Positions 8,011 through 15,072 of a stretch of 22,110 nucleotides of DNA are shown piece by piece. The translations under genes and the position numbers were made by a program. The first letter of the stretch is position 1. The number at the start of each line of letters is the position of its first letter. The stretch is taken from positions 1 through 22,110 of the forward strand of contig DZDC01000033.1 of the NCBI GenBank assembly GCA_022736595.1, in the 5' to 3' direction. The stretch is from Draconibacterium orientale (GTDB taxonomy: Bacteria > Bacteroidota > Bacteroidia > Bacteroidales > UBA1556). The notes below the pieces were generated by a model that did no database searches, was not told the DNA's origin, and saw nothing but the letters and a program-made list of their open reading frames with translations.

Positions 8011-8033
8011 AAAAGCGGCAGGTCCGCTTTTTT
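8011..8033 (+). terminator. Hairpin with T-run between the two tRNAs
   Basis: AAAAGCGG (8011-8018) pairs with CCGCTTTT (8024-8031) across a 5-nt loop, and the T-run continues to 8033. It looks like an intrinsic terminator placed directly after tRNA-Gly. It would separate or attenuate transcription into tRNA-Leu, or act as a processing signal. Confidence 0.6.
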
Positions 8034-8060
8034 CATTACATCCAATATCATTTGGAGTAA

Positions 8061-8145
8061 GCTCGGGTGGTGGAATTGGTAGACACGTTGGACTTAAAAT
8101 CCAATGAACATTGCGTTCGTGCGGGTTCAAGTCCCGCCCCGAGTA
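8061..8145 (+). tRNA. tRNA-Leu (anticodon TAA)
   Basis: An 85-nt class II tRNA with a long variable arm. The acceptor GCTCGGG pairs with CCCGAGT (8138-8144; the first pair is G-U), and the discriminator is A8145. The D arm has the leucine-type GGTGGAATTGGTAGACAC sequence. The anticodon stem TTGGA/TCCAA encloses CTTAAAA, with TAA at 8095-8097. The variable arm follows (about 8105-8120), then the T arm GCGGG-TTCAAGT-CCCGC. CCA is not encoded. It decodes UUA and UUG. Confidence 0.97.
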
Positions 8146-8151
8146 CAAAGC

Positions 8152-8183
8152 AAAAAGCTTCAGGTTTCTGAAGCTTTTTTTTT
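8152..8183 (+). terminator. Intrinsic terminator after tRNA-Leu
   Basis: A 12-bp stem, AAAAAGCTTCAG (8152-8163) with CTGAAGCTTTTT (8168-8179), a 4-nt loop and a run of T to 8183. It starts 7 nt after the tRNA and ends the tRNA transcript. Confidence 0.9.
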
Positions 8184-8238
8184 ATTTTATCCAAAAAATG
8201 GAAGCTTTTACTGCCCGCCATTATATCCCATTAGCATT

Positions 8239-8961
8239 CTATAGAACGTTAATTTTTTGATAAACCTCTTTTTTATAATTCCCACCAATGAGTGCCATTC
8301 CTTCGGTTTGAAGCAACTGGATTTCCGGAAATTTAATATAATTGATATAATTGATATTTACGATAAAACTGCGATGAGTTCGCACAAAACGATCTGATGG
8401 AAGCGCTTGTTCCATTTGATGCATAGTTACATTTACACGGTACTTTGATTTCTCCAAATAGATATCTACATAATCCTTGCTCGCTTCAATATAGATAATA
8501 TCATCCACCTTTAATTTATGAAGTTTGTAATCCATCTTTACAAAAATATGCTCGCGATAGCTTTCAGTCACAGCACTGTATTCATTTTTCTTGGCTTCAA
8601 ACCCTACTGCTGACCGCAAATTGTAATATAAAGCTACATCACTAAAAGGTTTTGCCATGATGCTGTGAGCATTAACCTCATCAAATACATTAAACTTAAG
8701 ATTCTCATTTCCCACCATCATAATTACAGGCAATCCTTTAAAATTGGTAATATCTCGGCAGGCATTAAGTCCTGTATATTTCTCATCAAGAAATAAATCC
8801 ATCAGCACCAAATCAGTTTGGGCTAGCAACGGATTCTCAATAATTTTATTTGGATTGGCTAAAACCCCTAAAATATTATAGCCCATCTCAAGGAGCCGTT
8901 GCTGAAGAGCCACCTCAACCTCTGATGGATCCTCAATAATTAACAGGTTAATTGTTTTCAT
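8239..8961 (-). CDS. LytTR-family response regulator (REC + LytTR DNA-binding domain)
   Basis: A 240-residue two-domain transcription regulator. The N-terminal receiver (about 1-120) has the acidic pair E10/D11, the phospho-acceptor candidate D55 in LVLMDLF, and K104 in MAKPF. The usual Thr/Ser of the fourth strand is replaced by V83 (PVIMMVG), which could alter the phosphorylation switch. The C-terminal LytTR domain (about 137-237) has KVDDIIYIEASKDYVDIYL and the RFVRTHRSFIVNINYI core that contacts DNA. No histidine kinase gene is adjacent, so it is an orphan regulator here; in Bacteroidota the partner is often a distant LytS/YehU-type kinase. Targets are unknown. Family call is certain. Confidence 0.9.
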   Translation of the reverse strand: MKTINLLIIEDPSEVEVALQQRLLEMGYNILGVLANPNKIIENPLLAQTDLVLMDLFLDEKYTGLNACRDITNFKGLPVIMMVGNENLKFNVFDEVNAHSIMAKPFSDVALYYNLRSAVGFEAKKNEYSAVTESYREHIFVKMDYKLHKLKVDDIIYIEASKDYVDIYLEKSKYRVNVTMHQMEQALPSDRFVRTHRSFIVNINYINYIKFPEIQLLQTEGMALIGGNYKKEVYQKINVL

Positions 8962-9328
8962 CTCTAATTAGGTTAACTTTATGCATTAAAATAATACTTG
9001 AAACATCCTACCAAAAATATAAAAACCATAGAATTTCAAGGATAAGGTTATAATCAGTTTTCAACATTGAAGGAATCCAAAAAAACAACTCCAGAAACAT
9101 CACTTCTTAATGTCGTGCTATGACTAACCCACAAGATAAACCCTGTATTATATTTCCGTGTGATGGGTCATGGTTTAGCCTCTGCTTCCCTGCCCTTTTG
9201 GTCAGGCTTTAGATTTTATCTCAAAGTAAACACACTTACTCTTGACTAACCATTCCCATTCGCTGGCTCGTTTAGGATTCTATGCCAATGAATACGGATG
9301 ATGCGTAGCATACCTATCGAACCCCTTT
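8962..9328. other. Intergenic region with no recognised gene
   Basis: About 367 nt. The left part (8962-9060) is ordinary AT-rich leader of the LytTR gene. From about 9100 to 9330 the base composition is visibly less AT-rich than other spacers here, but both strands carry frequent stops. A 30-codon frame (9120-9212) has no support. One imperfect hairpin is visible: CCTGCC (9189-9194) against GGTCAGG (9200-9206) with a bulged T. It could be a small RNA or a decayed gene. Confidence 0.4.
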
Positions 9329-9547
9329 TCAGAATTTTTCGACCCAAAAAACCTGAGCCATTTCGATAGTCTTATTTCCGTTCATAACCAAGTATTCAAT
9401 ACCAGACTTTGAATATAGATCTGTAATTATTCCTTCTTCCTCCAAGCTCAATTCATCCTTTTGGTATTTTATTAATAATTTGGTTTTATGCATACAATAC
9501 TGCTCATAAGAATCATAATTATGACAGGAAACTTTATTAGTGGCCAT
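9329..9547 (-). CDS. Small hypothetical protein (72 aa)
   Basis: I do not recognise this protein. It is acidic and soluble with no signal peptide. It begins MATNKVSCHNYDSYEQYCMH, has a charged helix-like centre (KYQKDELSLEEEG) and ends MAQVFWVEKF. I chose the ATG at 9547 rather than the TTG at 9553. A -7-like element (GAACTTTG on the minus strand, 9577-9584) lies 30 nt upstream, giving a plausible promoter divergent from that of the MORN protein gene. Residue composition looks like real coding sequence. No function can be suggested. Confidence 0.5.
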   Translation of the reverse strand: MATNKVSCHNYDSYEQYCMHKTKLLIKYQKDELSLEEEGIITDLYSKSGIEYLVMNGNKTIEMAQVFWVEKF

Positions 9548-9576
9548 CAGCAATAGTTTAAATTTTTAAATCGCTG

Positions 9577-9584
9577 CAAAGTTC
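9577..9584 (-). promoter_or_regulatory. Possible -7 element for the 72-aa gene
   Basis: GAACTTTG on the minus strand has one mismatch to TAnnTTTG and lies 30 nt before the ATG at 9547. No clear -33 TTG is visible, so this is a weak prediction. Confidence 0.35.
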
Positions 9585-9591
9585 TAATTAT

Positions 9592-9599
9592 TACTTTTG
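9592..9599 (+). promoter_or_regulatory. -7 promoter element for the MORN-repeat gene
   Basis: TACTTTTG is an exact TAnnTTTG match lying 24 nt before the ATG at 9624. It leaves a leader of roughly 15-20 nt. I see no clear -33 TTG. Confidence 0.5.
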
Positions 9600-9623
9600 T
9601 TGAATTATAAAATCCATTGAGAA

Positions 9624-10442
9624 ATGTTATCAAATTTTGTTCGATTCATTAGTATTCTATTTATAAGCGTAACCACTAATTTTTTGTGTGGACAAATAAA
9701 AACCAATGCCATCGGTGATACTATTAATAAGGTGGACATAAAAGGACTAAGACAAGGCAGCTGGGAATTACCTGCCGGAATGAGCCGCATGGAAGGACCA
9801 TATGTTGATGGACATAAGGATGGAACTTGGCTCTATTATGGCCCCAACGAACATGTTGCAGCCATTGAAAACTACAAACGAGGAAGCCTTGAAGGGGCCG
9901 TTTTCATATTCGACGAACAAGGAAAGCTTATGAATGAACGACACTTTAAAAACAATGTACTCCATGGTTTAAACATTTTTTTCAGTGATTCTGGAAAAAC
10001 ATTGGGAAAAAGATATTACAAAAATGGGCTGCTTCATGGTCCATACTTGAGTTTTTACGAATCTGGATTACCATTAGAAGAGTCGTTTTACCACATGGGA
10101 CTAAAAGACTCTATTAGTACCTACTTTAATAACGATTCAAAAATAATTGCACGTATTCATTATAAAAACGGAACCTTGCACGGATCCTATTTTACTTATT
10201 GGAGTAATGGACTTACCAAATCTGAGAAATCCTATATTCAAGGACAGGCACAAGGCTTATACACTGAATATTATGAAACTGCACATATCAAAATAAAAGG
10301 AAAATATTTGAATGATAAAAAGGAAGGGAAATGGGAATATTTTGATGTAAATGGTCAACTTCTGAAAGTTGAAATATACAAACAAGACCAATTGATAAAA
10401 GTAAAAAATTACTCCAAAAGCGAAAAAACTGAAATATTTTAA
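9624..10442 (+). CDS. Exported MORN-repeat (YwqK-like) protein
   Basis: A 272-residue protein with a signal peptide (FVRFISILFISVTTNFLCG, cleavage near residues 22-24) and a tandem array of short beta-hairpin repeats of the MORN_2 type. The units follow the pattern yyknG.lhGpy.sfyesG: KRGSLEGAVFIFDEQGK, KNNVLHGLNIFFSDSGK, KNGLLHGPYLSFYESGL, KNGTLHGSYFTYWSNGL, IQGQAQGLYTEYYET and a final NDKKEGKWEYFDVNGQL. Such proteins are often annotated 'toxin-antitoxin system YwqK family antitoxin', but nothing here supports a toxin-antitoxin role. The likely location is periplasm or outer surface; function is unknown. It has its own -7 element and is followed by the sigma-factor gene on the same strand with a 156-nt spacer. 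Confidence 0.85.
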   Translation: MLSNFVRFISILFISVTTNFLCGQIKTNAIGDTINKVDIKGLRQGSWELPAGMSRMEGPYVDGHKDGTWLYYGPNEHVAAIENYKRGSLEGAVFIFDEQGKLMNERHFKNNVLHGLNIFFSDSGKTLGKRYYKNGLLHGPYLSFYESGLPLEESFYHMGLKDSISTYFNNDSKIIARIHYKNGTLHGSYFTYWSNGLTKSEKSYIQGQAQGLYTEYYETAHIKIKGKYLNDKKEGKWEYFDVNGQLLKVEIYKQDQLIKVKNYSKSEKTEIF

Positions 10443-10448
10443 ATAAAA

Positions 10449-10479
10449 TTTGGTTTTTTGAAACTTTAACCTATTTTTG
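10449..10479 (+). promoter_or_regulatory. Promoter of the ECF sigma-factor gene
   Basis: TTTG (10449-10452) and TATTTTTG (10472-10479) with a 19-nt spacer match the Bacteroidota housekeeping promoter. It lies just after the stop of the MORN gene, leaving an untranslated leader of about 110 nt before the ATG at 10599, long enough to hold a regulatory element, though none is recognised. Confidence 0.7.
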
Positions 10480-10598
10480 CCGTTCCAAAAGTCATAAAAA
10501 GACCACGGATTCATTACTTAAGCACATTAAATAACCATTAAACATTACGTTATAGACTAAACTTTTACCCATTTTTATTAACTAAATCATAGTTTAAG

Positions 10599-11183
10599 AT
10601 GGAACTATTAAAGTTTAGCGATCAAGAATTGATCAGTGCTTATCTTTCAGGAAAAGAATTTTATATGAGCGAGCTTATTCGTCGACACGAGTCGAGGTTG
10701 ATGAGTTACATCTATGTTTCCGTTAAGGACATGGAAATTGCTGAGGATATTTTTCAAGACACCTTTATGAAAGTCATCCATAAATTAAAGGAAGGCGGTT
10801 ATAAAGAAGAAGGAAAGTTTATCCAATGGATTCTGCGCATAGCGCACAACCTGATTATTGACCATTTCAGGAGAAACAGTCGGGCTCAAATGGTTCGAAG
10901 CACCGAAGAGTATGATATTTTTAATCAACTCCCAGTGTACGACCGAAATATTGAGGACGAAATGATTACAGCTCAAAGCCACGAAAAAATTAAATTGATG
11001 ATCGAATTACTTCCCGAAAATCAGAGAGAAGTATTAAAAATGCGACATTATCAAGAACTCAGCTTTAAAGAAATTGCTGAATTAACTAACGTCAGCATCA
11101 ATACCGCTTTAGGCAGAATGAGATATGCTGTGTTAAATTTGCGCAAGATGATGGAAGAAAACGATATTATGTTATCAGCATAA
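10599..11183 (+). CDS. RNA polymerase sigma factor, ECF (sigma-70 family)
   Basis: A 194-residue sigma factor with only regions 2 and 4, as in the ECF group. Region 2 covers about residues 22-95: ELIRRHESRLMSYIYVSVKD, the core-binding helix AEDIFQDTFMKVI (48-60), and the -10-recognition part with IQWILRIAHNLIIDHFRR. Region 4 (about 137-184) has LPENQREVLKMRHYQELS and the helix-turn-helix FKEIAELTNVSINTALGRMR. No anti-sigma factor with a membrane segment follows, and no TonB receptor (SusC/SusD) locus is near, so it is not a FecI-type carbohydrate or iron switch. Constitutive or differently controlled ECF factors of this kind are widespread in Bacteroidota. The next gene is a 67-residue unknown 68 nt downstream. 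Targets are unknown. Confidence 0.92.
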   Translation: MELLKFSDQELISAYLSGKEFYMSELIRRHESRLMSYIYVSVKDMEIAEDIFQDTFMKVIHKLKEGGYKEEGKFIQWILRIAHNLIIDHFRRNSRAQMVRSTEEYDIFNQLPVYDRNIEDEMITAQSHEKIKLMIELLPENQREVLKMRHYQELSFKEIAELTNVSINTALGRMRYAVLNLRKMMEENDIMLSA

Positions 11184-11251
11184 AAAATTGTTTCGAGTAA
11201 AATAATTGGGTAATTGCTGCGTTAGATTAGTCATACAAATCAAACTTAGCA

Positions 11252-11455
11252 ATGCCTATGATTCATAAATCTACTCTAAAATCGAAAAGTAATTTTCAAA
11301 CTATTTGCAAACCCATAACCGATAAAGAACTCTTAGATTTGTCAGAAAAAGCCCTCCAGCAATTTCCAAATCTCAAGTCGAGCCGAAAAGAGTTTATTAT
11401 TCAATATTCATTAAGTCTTGCAAGTATTAAGCAAAAGGTTTACCATCTTAATTAA
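11252..11455 (+). CDS. Small hypothetical protein downstream of the sigma factor (67 aa)
   Basis: I do not recognise this protein. It is basic and soluble with a predicted helical core: ITDKELLDLSEKALQQFPNL (residues 22-41) and EFIIQYSLSLASIKQKVYHL (47-66). It has no signal peptide, membrane segment or Cys/His metal motif. It follows the sigma gene by 68 nt on the same strand, so it may be cotranscribed, but nothing proves an anti-sigma or accessory role. The start is ATG 11252, or the ATG two codons later. Confidence 0.45.
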   Translation: MPMIHKSTLKSKSNFQTICKPITDKELLDLSEKALQQFPNLKSSRKEFIIQYSLSLASIKQKVYHLN

Positions 11456-11510
11456 CGGGAAATCTAAAAATACGATTAGGCTAATCTTGCGTAGTTTGTA
11501 AAAATCCAAC

Positions 11511-11717
11511 CTATTTTTTCATGCATGCCAGTAGGCAAAAGACAGGATTATTGTTGCAGATACAAGCGATGTGCCTAGCATAGCCGAAGTAAGCTTGCTG
11601 AAGAATGGCTTTTTCAAACATGGTTAACAAAGCATCCGTAGCATTTTTAGAATCTCTCTTAAGTTTTGAAGTTCCGAAAATAAGACTTATACTTTTAACT
11701 TCTTTTTTCATTAACAT
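11511..11717 (-). CDS. Possible small hypothetical protein (68 aa)
   Basis: A weakly supported open frame in the spacer between the 67-aa gene and phoH, running from ATG 11717 (or 11711, giving MKKEVKSISLIFGTSKLKRD) to a TAG at 11511. The N-terminal half is lysine-rich; the C-terminal half contains a Tyr/Ala-rich stretch and four cysteines (HIACICNNNPVFCLLACMKK). The codon pattern is compatible with coding, but no homologue or promoter was recognised. If it is not real, this is simply a spacer of about 430 nt. Confidence 0.3.
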   Translation of the reverse strand: MLMKKEVKSISLIFGTSKLKRDSKNATDALLTMFEKAILQQAYFGYARHIACICNNNPVFCLLACMKK

Positions 11718-11841
11718 TTTAAATTAATTTGCTTTAAAAAATGGTATTTCCCTTTTTTAAAGGATTTAAAATGCCCGTAAACAAAAGTTATTGGGGAGTT
11801 CTTTTGATGAATTATTTAAAAAAAAATAGCGCCCAAAGAAA

Positions 11842-11869
11842 TTGGATAAACATTTAAATGGTAACTTTG
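11842..11869 (+). promoter_or_regulatory. Promoter of the phoH-purC-pyrKD-mqnA block
   Basis: TTG (11842-11844) and TAACTTTG (11862-11869) with a 17-nt spacer form a good Bacteroidota promoter. The predicted start of transcription leaves only about 10 nt of leader before the ATG at 11887. This decides the phoH start, because the TTG codon at 11842 is the -33 element, not a start codon. Confidence 0.75.
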
Positions 11870-11886
11870 CAAGCCTAAATAAACCT

Positions 11887-12843
11887 ATGCGTACTGAAAT
11901 AATCATTCCCATTGACGGCTTAAAACCCATTGATTTTTTTGGCCCCAATCATGCCAATATTTTGCTACTGGAACAGGCTTTTCCTCAATTGAGTATCATA
12001 GCCCGTGGTAACGAAATTAAAGCAATTGGCGACCAAGATTCATTGGATGAACTTGAGAAAATTATTCAATTGATGTTAAATCATTTCGAAAAGAAAAGCA
12101 TTATTAATAGGGATACTGTAATGAACCTACTCAATACCAGCGGGAAAGACACCAACTTTCAGCTTGAATTAGAAGTTGACAACGATATTTTAGTCCATGG
12201 TCGCTCAGGAAAAGCGATTAAAGCGCGTACGCCCAATCAGATGCGGATGGTTGAAAGTCTGAACAACAATGATATTTTATTTGCCATTGGACCCGCAGGA
12301 ACAGGTAAGACCTACACTGCCGTTGCATTAGCAGTGCGTGCATTGAAAAACAAAGATGTACGTAGAATTATTCTAACTCGACCAGCGGTAGAAGCTGGAG
12401 AAAGTTTGGGCTTTTTACCTGGCGATTTACGCGATAAACTGGATCCCTATTTACAACCCTTATACGACGCATTGCGAGATATGATTCCACAGCAAAAACT
12501 GGTAAGTCTTTTTGAGGATGGAACTATTGAGATAGCCCCACTGGGCTTTATGCGTGGAAGAACCTTAGATCAAGCATTTGTAATATTGGATGAGGCTCAA
12601 AACACCACTTCTAGCCAGTTAAAAATGTTCTTAACACGGATGGGAAAAGATGCCAAATTCATTATTAATGGGGACATTACACAAATAGATTTACCTAAAA
12701 ATCAAAAATCGGGCTTATTAGATGCACAGCGCATTTTAGGAGATATACAAGGTATGGAATTTATCCACCTTGACGAAAATGATGTGGTACGGCATCGATT
12801 AGTAACTAAAATAATTCAAGCATATTCAAAAATCAATCAATAA
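11887..12843 (+). CDS. PhoH-family ATPase
   Basis: A 318-residue cytoplasmic P-loop NTPase of the PhoH/PhoL family (related to the helicase domain of superfamily 1; linked to phosphate stress and RNA metabolism, but with no settled role). An N-terminal KH-like or small regulatory domain (1-100) precedes the ATPase core. Walker A is GPAGTGKT (135-142), Walker B is VILDEAQN (232-239), and a sensor region NGDITQIDLP (261-270) and the arginine-finger-like VRHRLV (301-306) follow. I start it at ATG 11887 (MRTEIIIPID): the upstream in-frame TTG lies inside the promoter. It ends 4 nt before purC, a phoH-purC adjacency I have seen as common in Bacteroidota. Confidence 0.93.
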   Translation: MRTEIIIPIDGLKPIDFFGPNHANILLLEQAFPQLSIIARGNEIKAIGDQDSLDELEKIIQLMLNHFEKKSIINRDTVMNLLNTSGKDTNFQLELEVDNDILVHGRSGKAIKARTPNQMRMVESLNNNDILFAIGPAGTGKTYTAVALAVRALKNKDVRRIILTRPAVEAGESLGFLPGDLRDKLDPYLQPLYDALRDMIPQQKLVSLFEDGTIEIAPLGFMRGRTLDQAFVILDEAQNTTSSQLKMFLTRMGKDAKFIINGDITQIDLPKNQKSGLLDAQRILGDIQGMEFIHLDENDVVRHRLVTKIIQAYSKINQ

Positions 12844-12847
12844 CATT

Positions 12848-13804
12848 ATGTCACAATCCGTTTTAAACACAAAATTTCACTTTCCGAAGCAAAAGGGAAT
12901 TTATATTGGTAAAGTAAGAGATGTGTATAACATCAATGACGAACTATTGGTAATGATTGCAAGCGATCGTATTTCCGCTTTCGATGTGGTACTTCCAAAA
13001 GGAATCCCATACAAAGGTCAGGTTTTAAATCAAATTGCTTCTAAGTTTCTTGATGCTACCTCCGACATTGTTCCCAATTGGAAAATTGCAACCCCAGACC
13101 CAACGGTCACCATTGGAAAAAAATGCAACCCATTTCCAGTTGAAATGATTGTAAGAGGCTATCTGACAGGAAGCTCATGGCGAAGCTATAAAGGTGGTAG
13201 CCGGAGTATCTGCGGGGTTTCAATTCCTAACGATATGCGTGAACATCAAGCCTTTGAGAAGCCAATTCTCACTCCTACCACTAAAGCAGAACTAGGTTTG
13301 CATGATGAAGACATCTCTCGTGAAGAAATTCTAAGGCAAGACTTAGTTTCAGAATCTGATTATCTGAAGTTGGAAGACTATTCTTTAAAATTGTTTCAAC
13401 GAGGATCTGAGATTGCTGCTAAAATGGGATTAATCTTGGTGGATACCAAATATGAATTTGGCAAAATCGATGATCAAATATACTTAATTGATGAAATCCA
13501 TACTCCCGATTCATCGCGGTATTTTTATGCTGAAGGGTATCAAGAAAGATTTGATAAAGGAGAAAACCAGCGTCAATTATCAAAAGAATTTGTGCGCGAA
13601 TGGTTAATGGAGAATGGATTTCAAGGAAAAGAAGGTCAAAAAGTTCCAGCCATGTCCGAACATTGGGTTAACCAGATTTCAGACCGATATATAGAGCTTT
13701 ACGAGAGCATTATAGGCGAAAAATTTGATCGTATTGACAATTTTGAAGCGGTGGCCCGAATTGAGAAAAACGTAACTCAATTTTTGAATACTTATTATCG
13801 TTAA
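12848..13804 (+). CDS. purC: Phosphoribosylaminoimidazole-succinocarboxamide synthase (SAICAR synthase)
   Basis: Condenses CAIR with aspartate, using ATP, to give SAICAR in de novo purine synthesis. The 318-residue length is that of the longer Bacteroidota/yeast-type enzyme rather than the 240-residue E. coli form. Signature stretches: GKVRDVY near the N-terminus (nucleotide-binding loop), ASDRISAFDVVLP, the substrate-site PVEMIVRGYLTGSSW, TPTTKAE, and the metal and ATP-site stretch DTKYEFG followed by LIDEIHTPDSSRY. It starts 4 nt after phoH and is followed after 18 nt by the DUF5606 gene, so it is read as part of the same operon. No other pur genes are in the window. Confidence 0.97.
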   Translation: MSQSVLNTKFHFPKQKGIYIGKVRDVYNINDELLVMIASDRISAFDVVLPKGIPYKGQVLNQIASKFLDATSDIVPNWKIATPDPTVTIGKKCNPFPVEMIVRGYLTGSSWRSYKGGSRSICGVSIPNDMREHQAFEKPILTPTTKAELGLHDEDISREEILRQDLVSESDYLKLEDYSLKLFQRGSEIAAKMGLILVDTKYEFGKIDDQIYLIDEIHTPDSSRYFYAEGYQERFDKGENQRQLSKEFVREWLMENGFQGKEGQKVPAMSEHWVNQISDRYIELYESIIGEKFDRIDNFEAVARIEKNVTQFLNTYYR

Positions 13805-13822
13805 TTAAACAAATATATTAAA

Positions 13823-14248
13823 ATGGATTTAAGCAAAATTATTGCAATTAGTGGAAAACCAGGGCTTTTTCAATTGGTTTCGAGTGTTAAAAATGGATTT
13901 GTTGTGGAAGGTATTTTAGACAAAAAACGCTTCCCAGTATATTCATCAAGTCAAGTTAGTTCACTAGAAGAAGTAAGCATCTATACCTATGAAGAAGACA
14001 AGCCTTTGCGTGAGGTTTTCCAAAATATTTATGAATATACTCAAGAAAATGAGCTTGTTTCGGCTAAAGCCTCCAAGAATGAGCTTATGAGTTTCTTCGA
14101 AAAAGTGCTTCCCAATTACGATCAGGATCAGGTATATGCTTCCGACGTAAAAAAAGTAATTCAGTGGTATAAAATATTAGCTGACAACAACTTGATTGAC
14201 CAAACTACAGAAGAGGCCGCAACTTCTGAAATTGAAAATAACGAATAA
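13823..14248 (+). CDS. DUF5606 domain protein
   Basis: A 141-residue cytoplasmic protein opening MDLSKIIAISGKPGLFQLVS, then VVEGILDKKRFPVYSSSQVSSLEE and SIYTYEEDKPLREVF. This is the DUF5606 fold found across Bacteroidota, usually next to housekeeping genes. The first half is beta-rich; the C-terminal half is helical and ends in an acidic tail (EEAATSEIENNE). It has no known function. The spacers to purC (18 nt) and pyrK (18 nt) put it in the operon. Confidence 0.85.
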   Translation: MDLSKIIAISGKPGLFQLVSSVKNGFVVEGILDKKRFPVYSSSQVSSLEEVSIYTYEEDKPLREVFQNIYEYTQENELVSAKASKNELMSFFEKVLPNYDQDQVYASDVKKVIQWYKILADNNLIDQTTEEAATSEIENNE

Positions 14249-14266
14249 TTTAATCACTCTTTTGCA

Positions 14267-15055
14267 ATGACAAATTCCATACTGCCAAAGAAAAGGGTTG
14301 AAGATCTTTCCATAATTGAAAATCGAATTCTCAATGAGGATTATTTTGTTTTGGAAGTGGAATCGCAACACCCCGTTGAAAATATTGTTCCAGGGCAATT
14401 TGTTGAAATTTTGGTGAACGATTCAAAAAACACATTTCTAAGAAGACCCATTTCCATTTATGATGTTCATCCTCAACGCAATACTTTTGAATTGTTGATT
14501 CAGATTGTTGGTGAAGGAACGCAGCATCTTTCCAAATTAACTCAAGGGCAAAAGTTAGATACTATTTATCCTTTAGGATTGGGCTATACCCTTTCAAAGG
14601 CTGGAAGTAAGGTACTGCTGGTGGGCGGTGGCGTGGGCATTGCGCCATTGTTATATCTGGCAAAAAAACTCCATCAAAACCAAGTGGAAGTGCATATTTT
14701 ACTTGGAGGAAGAGGTAAAGGTAATATAATAGAAACCGAGCGATTTTCAGAGTTTGGAAAGGTTTACGTTTCAACCAATGACGGTTCGGTGGGTGAAAAG
14801 GGATTGGTAACTGAGCATTCAATAATGCAAAACATGAACTTTGATATGATATACAGTTGCGGCCCTGATCCCATGATGAAGGCTGTGGCACGATTGGCAT
14901 TTAAAAGTACTATTGAGTGTGAAGTATCATTAGAAAACATGATGGCTTGTGGTATTGGCGTATGTCTTTGCTGTGTAACTCCTACCACCAAAGGGCATCA
15001 ATGTGTTTGTACCGATGGGCCTGTTTTTAATACACGCAAACTTCTTTGGAATTAA
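14267..15055 (+). CDS. pyrK: Dihydroorotate dehydrogenase B electron-transfer subunit
   Basis: The FAD/[2Fe-2S] subunit that passes electrons from dihydroorotate, oxidised by PyrD, to NAD+. Its 262 residues show an N-terminal FAD-binding beta-barrel with the RPIS motif (60-63), an NAD-binding fold with GGGVGIAPLLYLA (120-132) and SCGPDPMMKAV (197-207), and the C-terminal iron-sulfur loop C228-x4-C233-x2-C236-x11-C248 followed by the family signature DGPVF. An extra cysteine (C235) sits inside the loop. pyrD follows within 17 nt, as is usual for the heterotetrameric class 1B enzyme. Confidence 0.95.
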   Translation: MTNSILPKKRVEDLSIIENRILNEDYFVLEVESQHPVENIVPGQFVEILVNDSKNTFLRRPISIYDVHPQRNTFELLIQIVGEGTQHLSKLTQGQKLDTIYPLGLGYTLSKAGSKVLLVGGGVGIAPLLYLAKKLHQNQVEVHILLGGRGKGNIIETERFSEFGKVYVSTNDGSVGEKGLVTEHSIMQNMNFDMIYSCGPDPMMKAVARLAFKSTIECEVSLENMMACGIGVCLCCVTPTTKGHQCVCTDGPVFNTRKLLWN

Positions 15056-15072
15056 TAACCCAACCCTTAGCC

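Noticed and set aside
9120..9212. 30-codon plus-strand open frame beginning MTNPQDKP
   Set aside because: Too short, no promoter or recognisable motif, and it lies in a stretch with stops in all frames; chance frame is more likely.
9624..10442. Antitoxin role for the MORN-repeat protein
   Set aside because: The common database label 'YwqK family antitoxin' has no support here: the protein is exported and no toxin-like gene is adjacent in an operon.
11842..11886. TTG start giving a 15-residue N-terminal extension of the PhoH protein
   Set aside because: The TTG and following bases form the -33 and -7 elements of the promoter; the ATG at 11887 starts the family-typical sequence.
14562..14900. 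112-codon minus-strand open frame
   Set aside because: Lies entirely antisense to pyrK, whose motifs are complete; its translation is low-complexity and unlike any family.
15046..15072. TTG start for pyrD overlapping the end of pyrK
   Set aside because: The class 1B PyrD sequence begins at MNLKVKIGN (15073); the extra nine residues have no family match.
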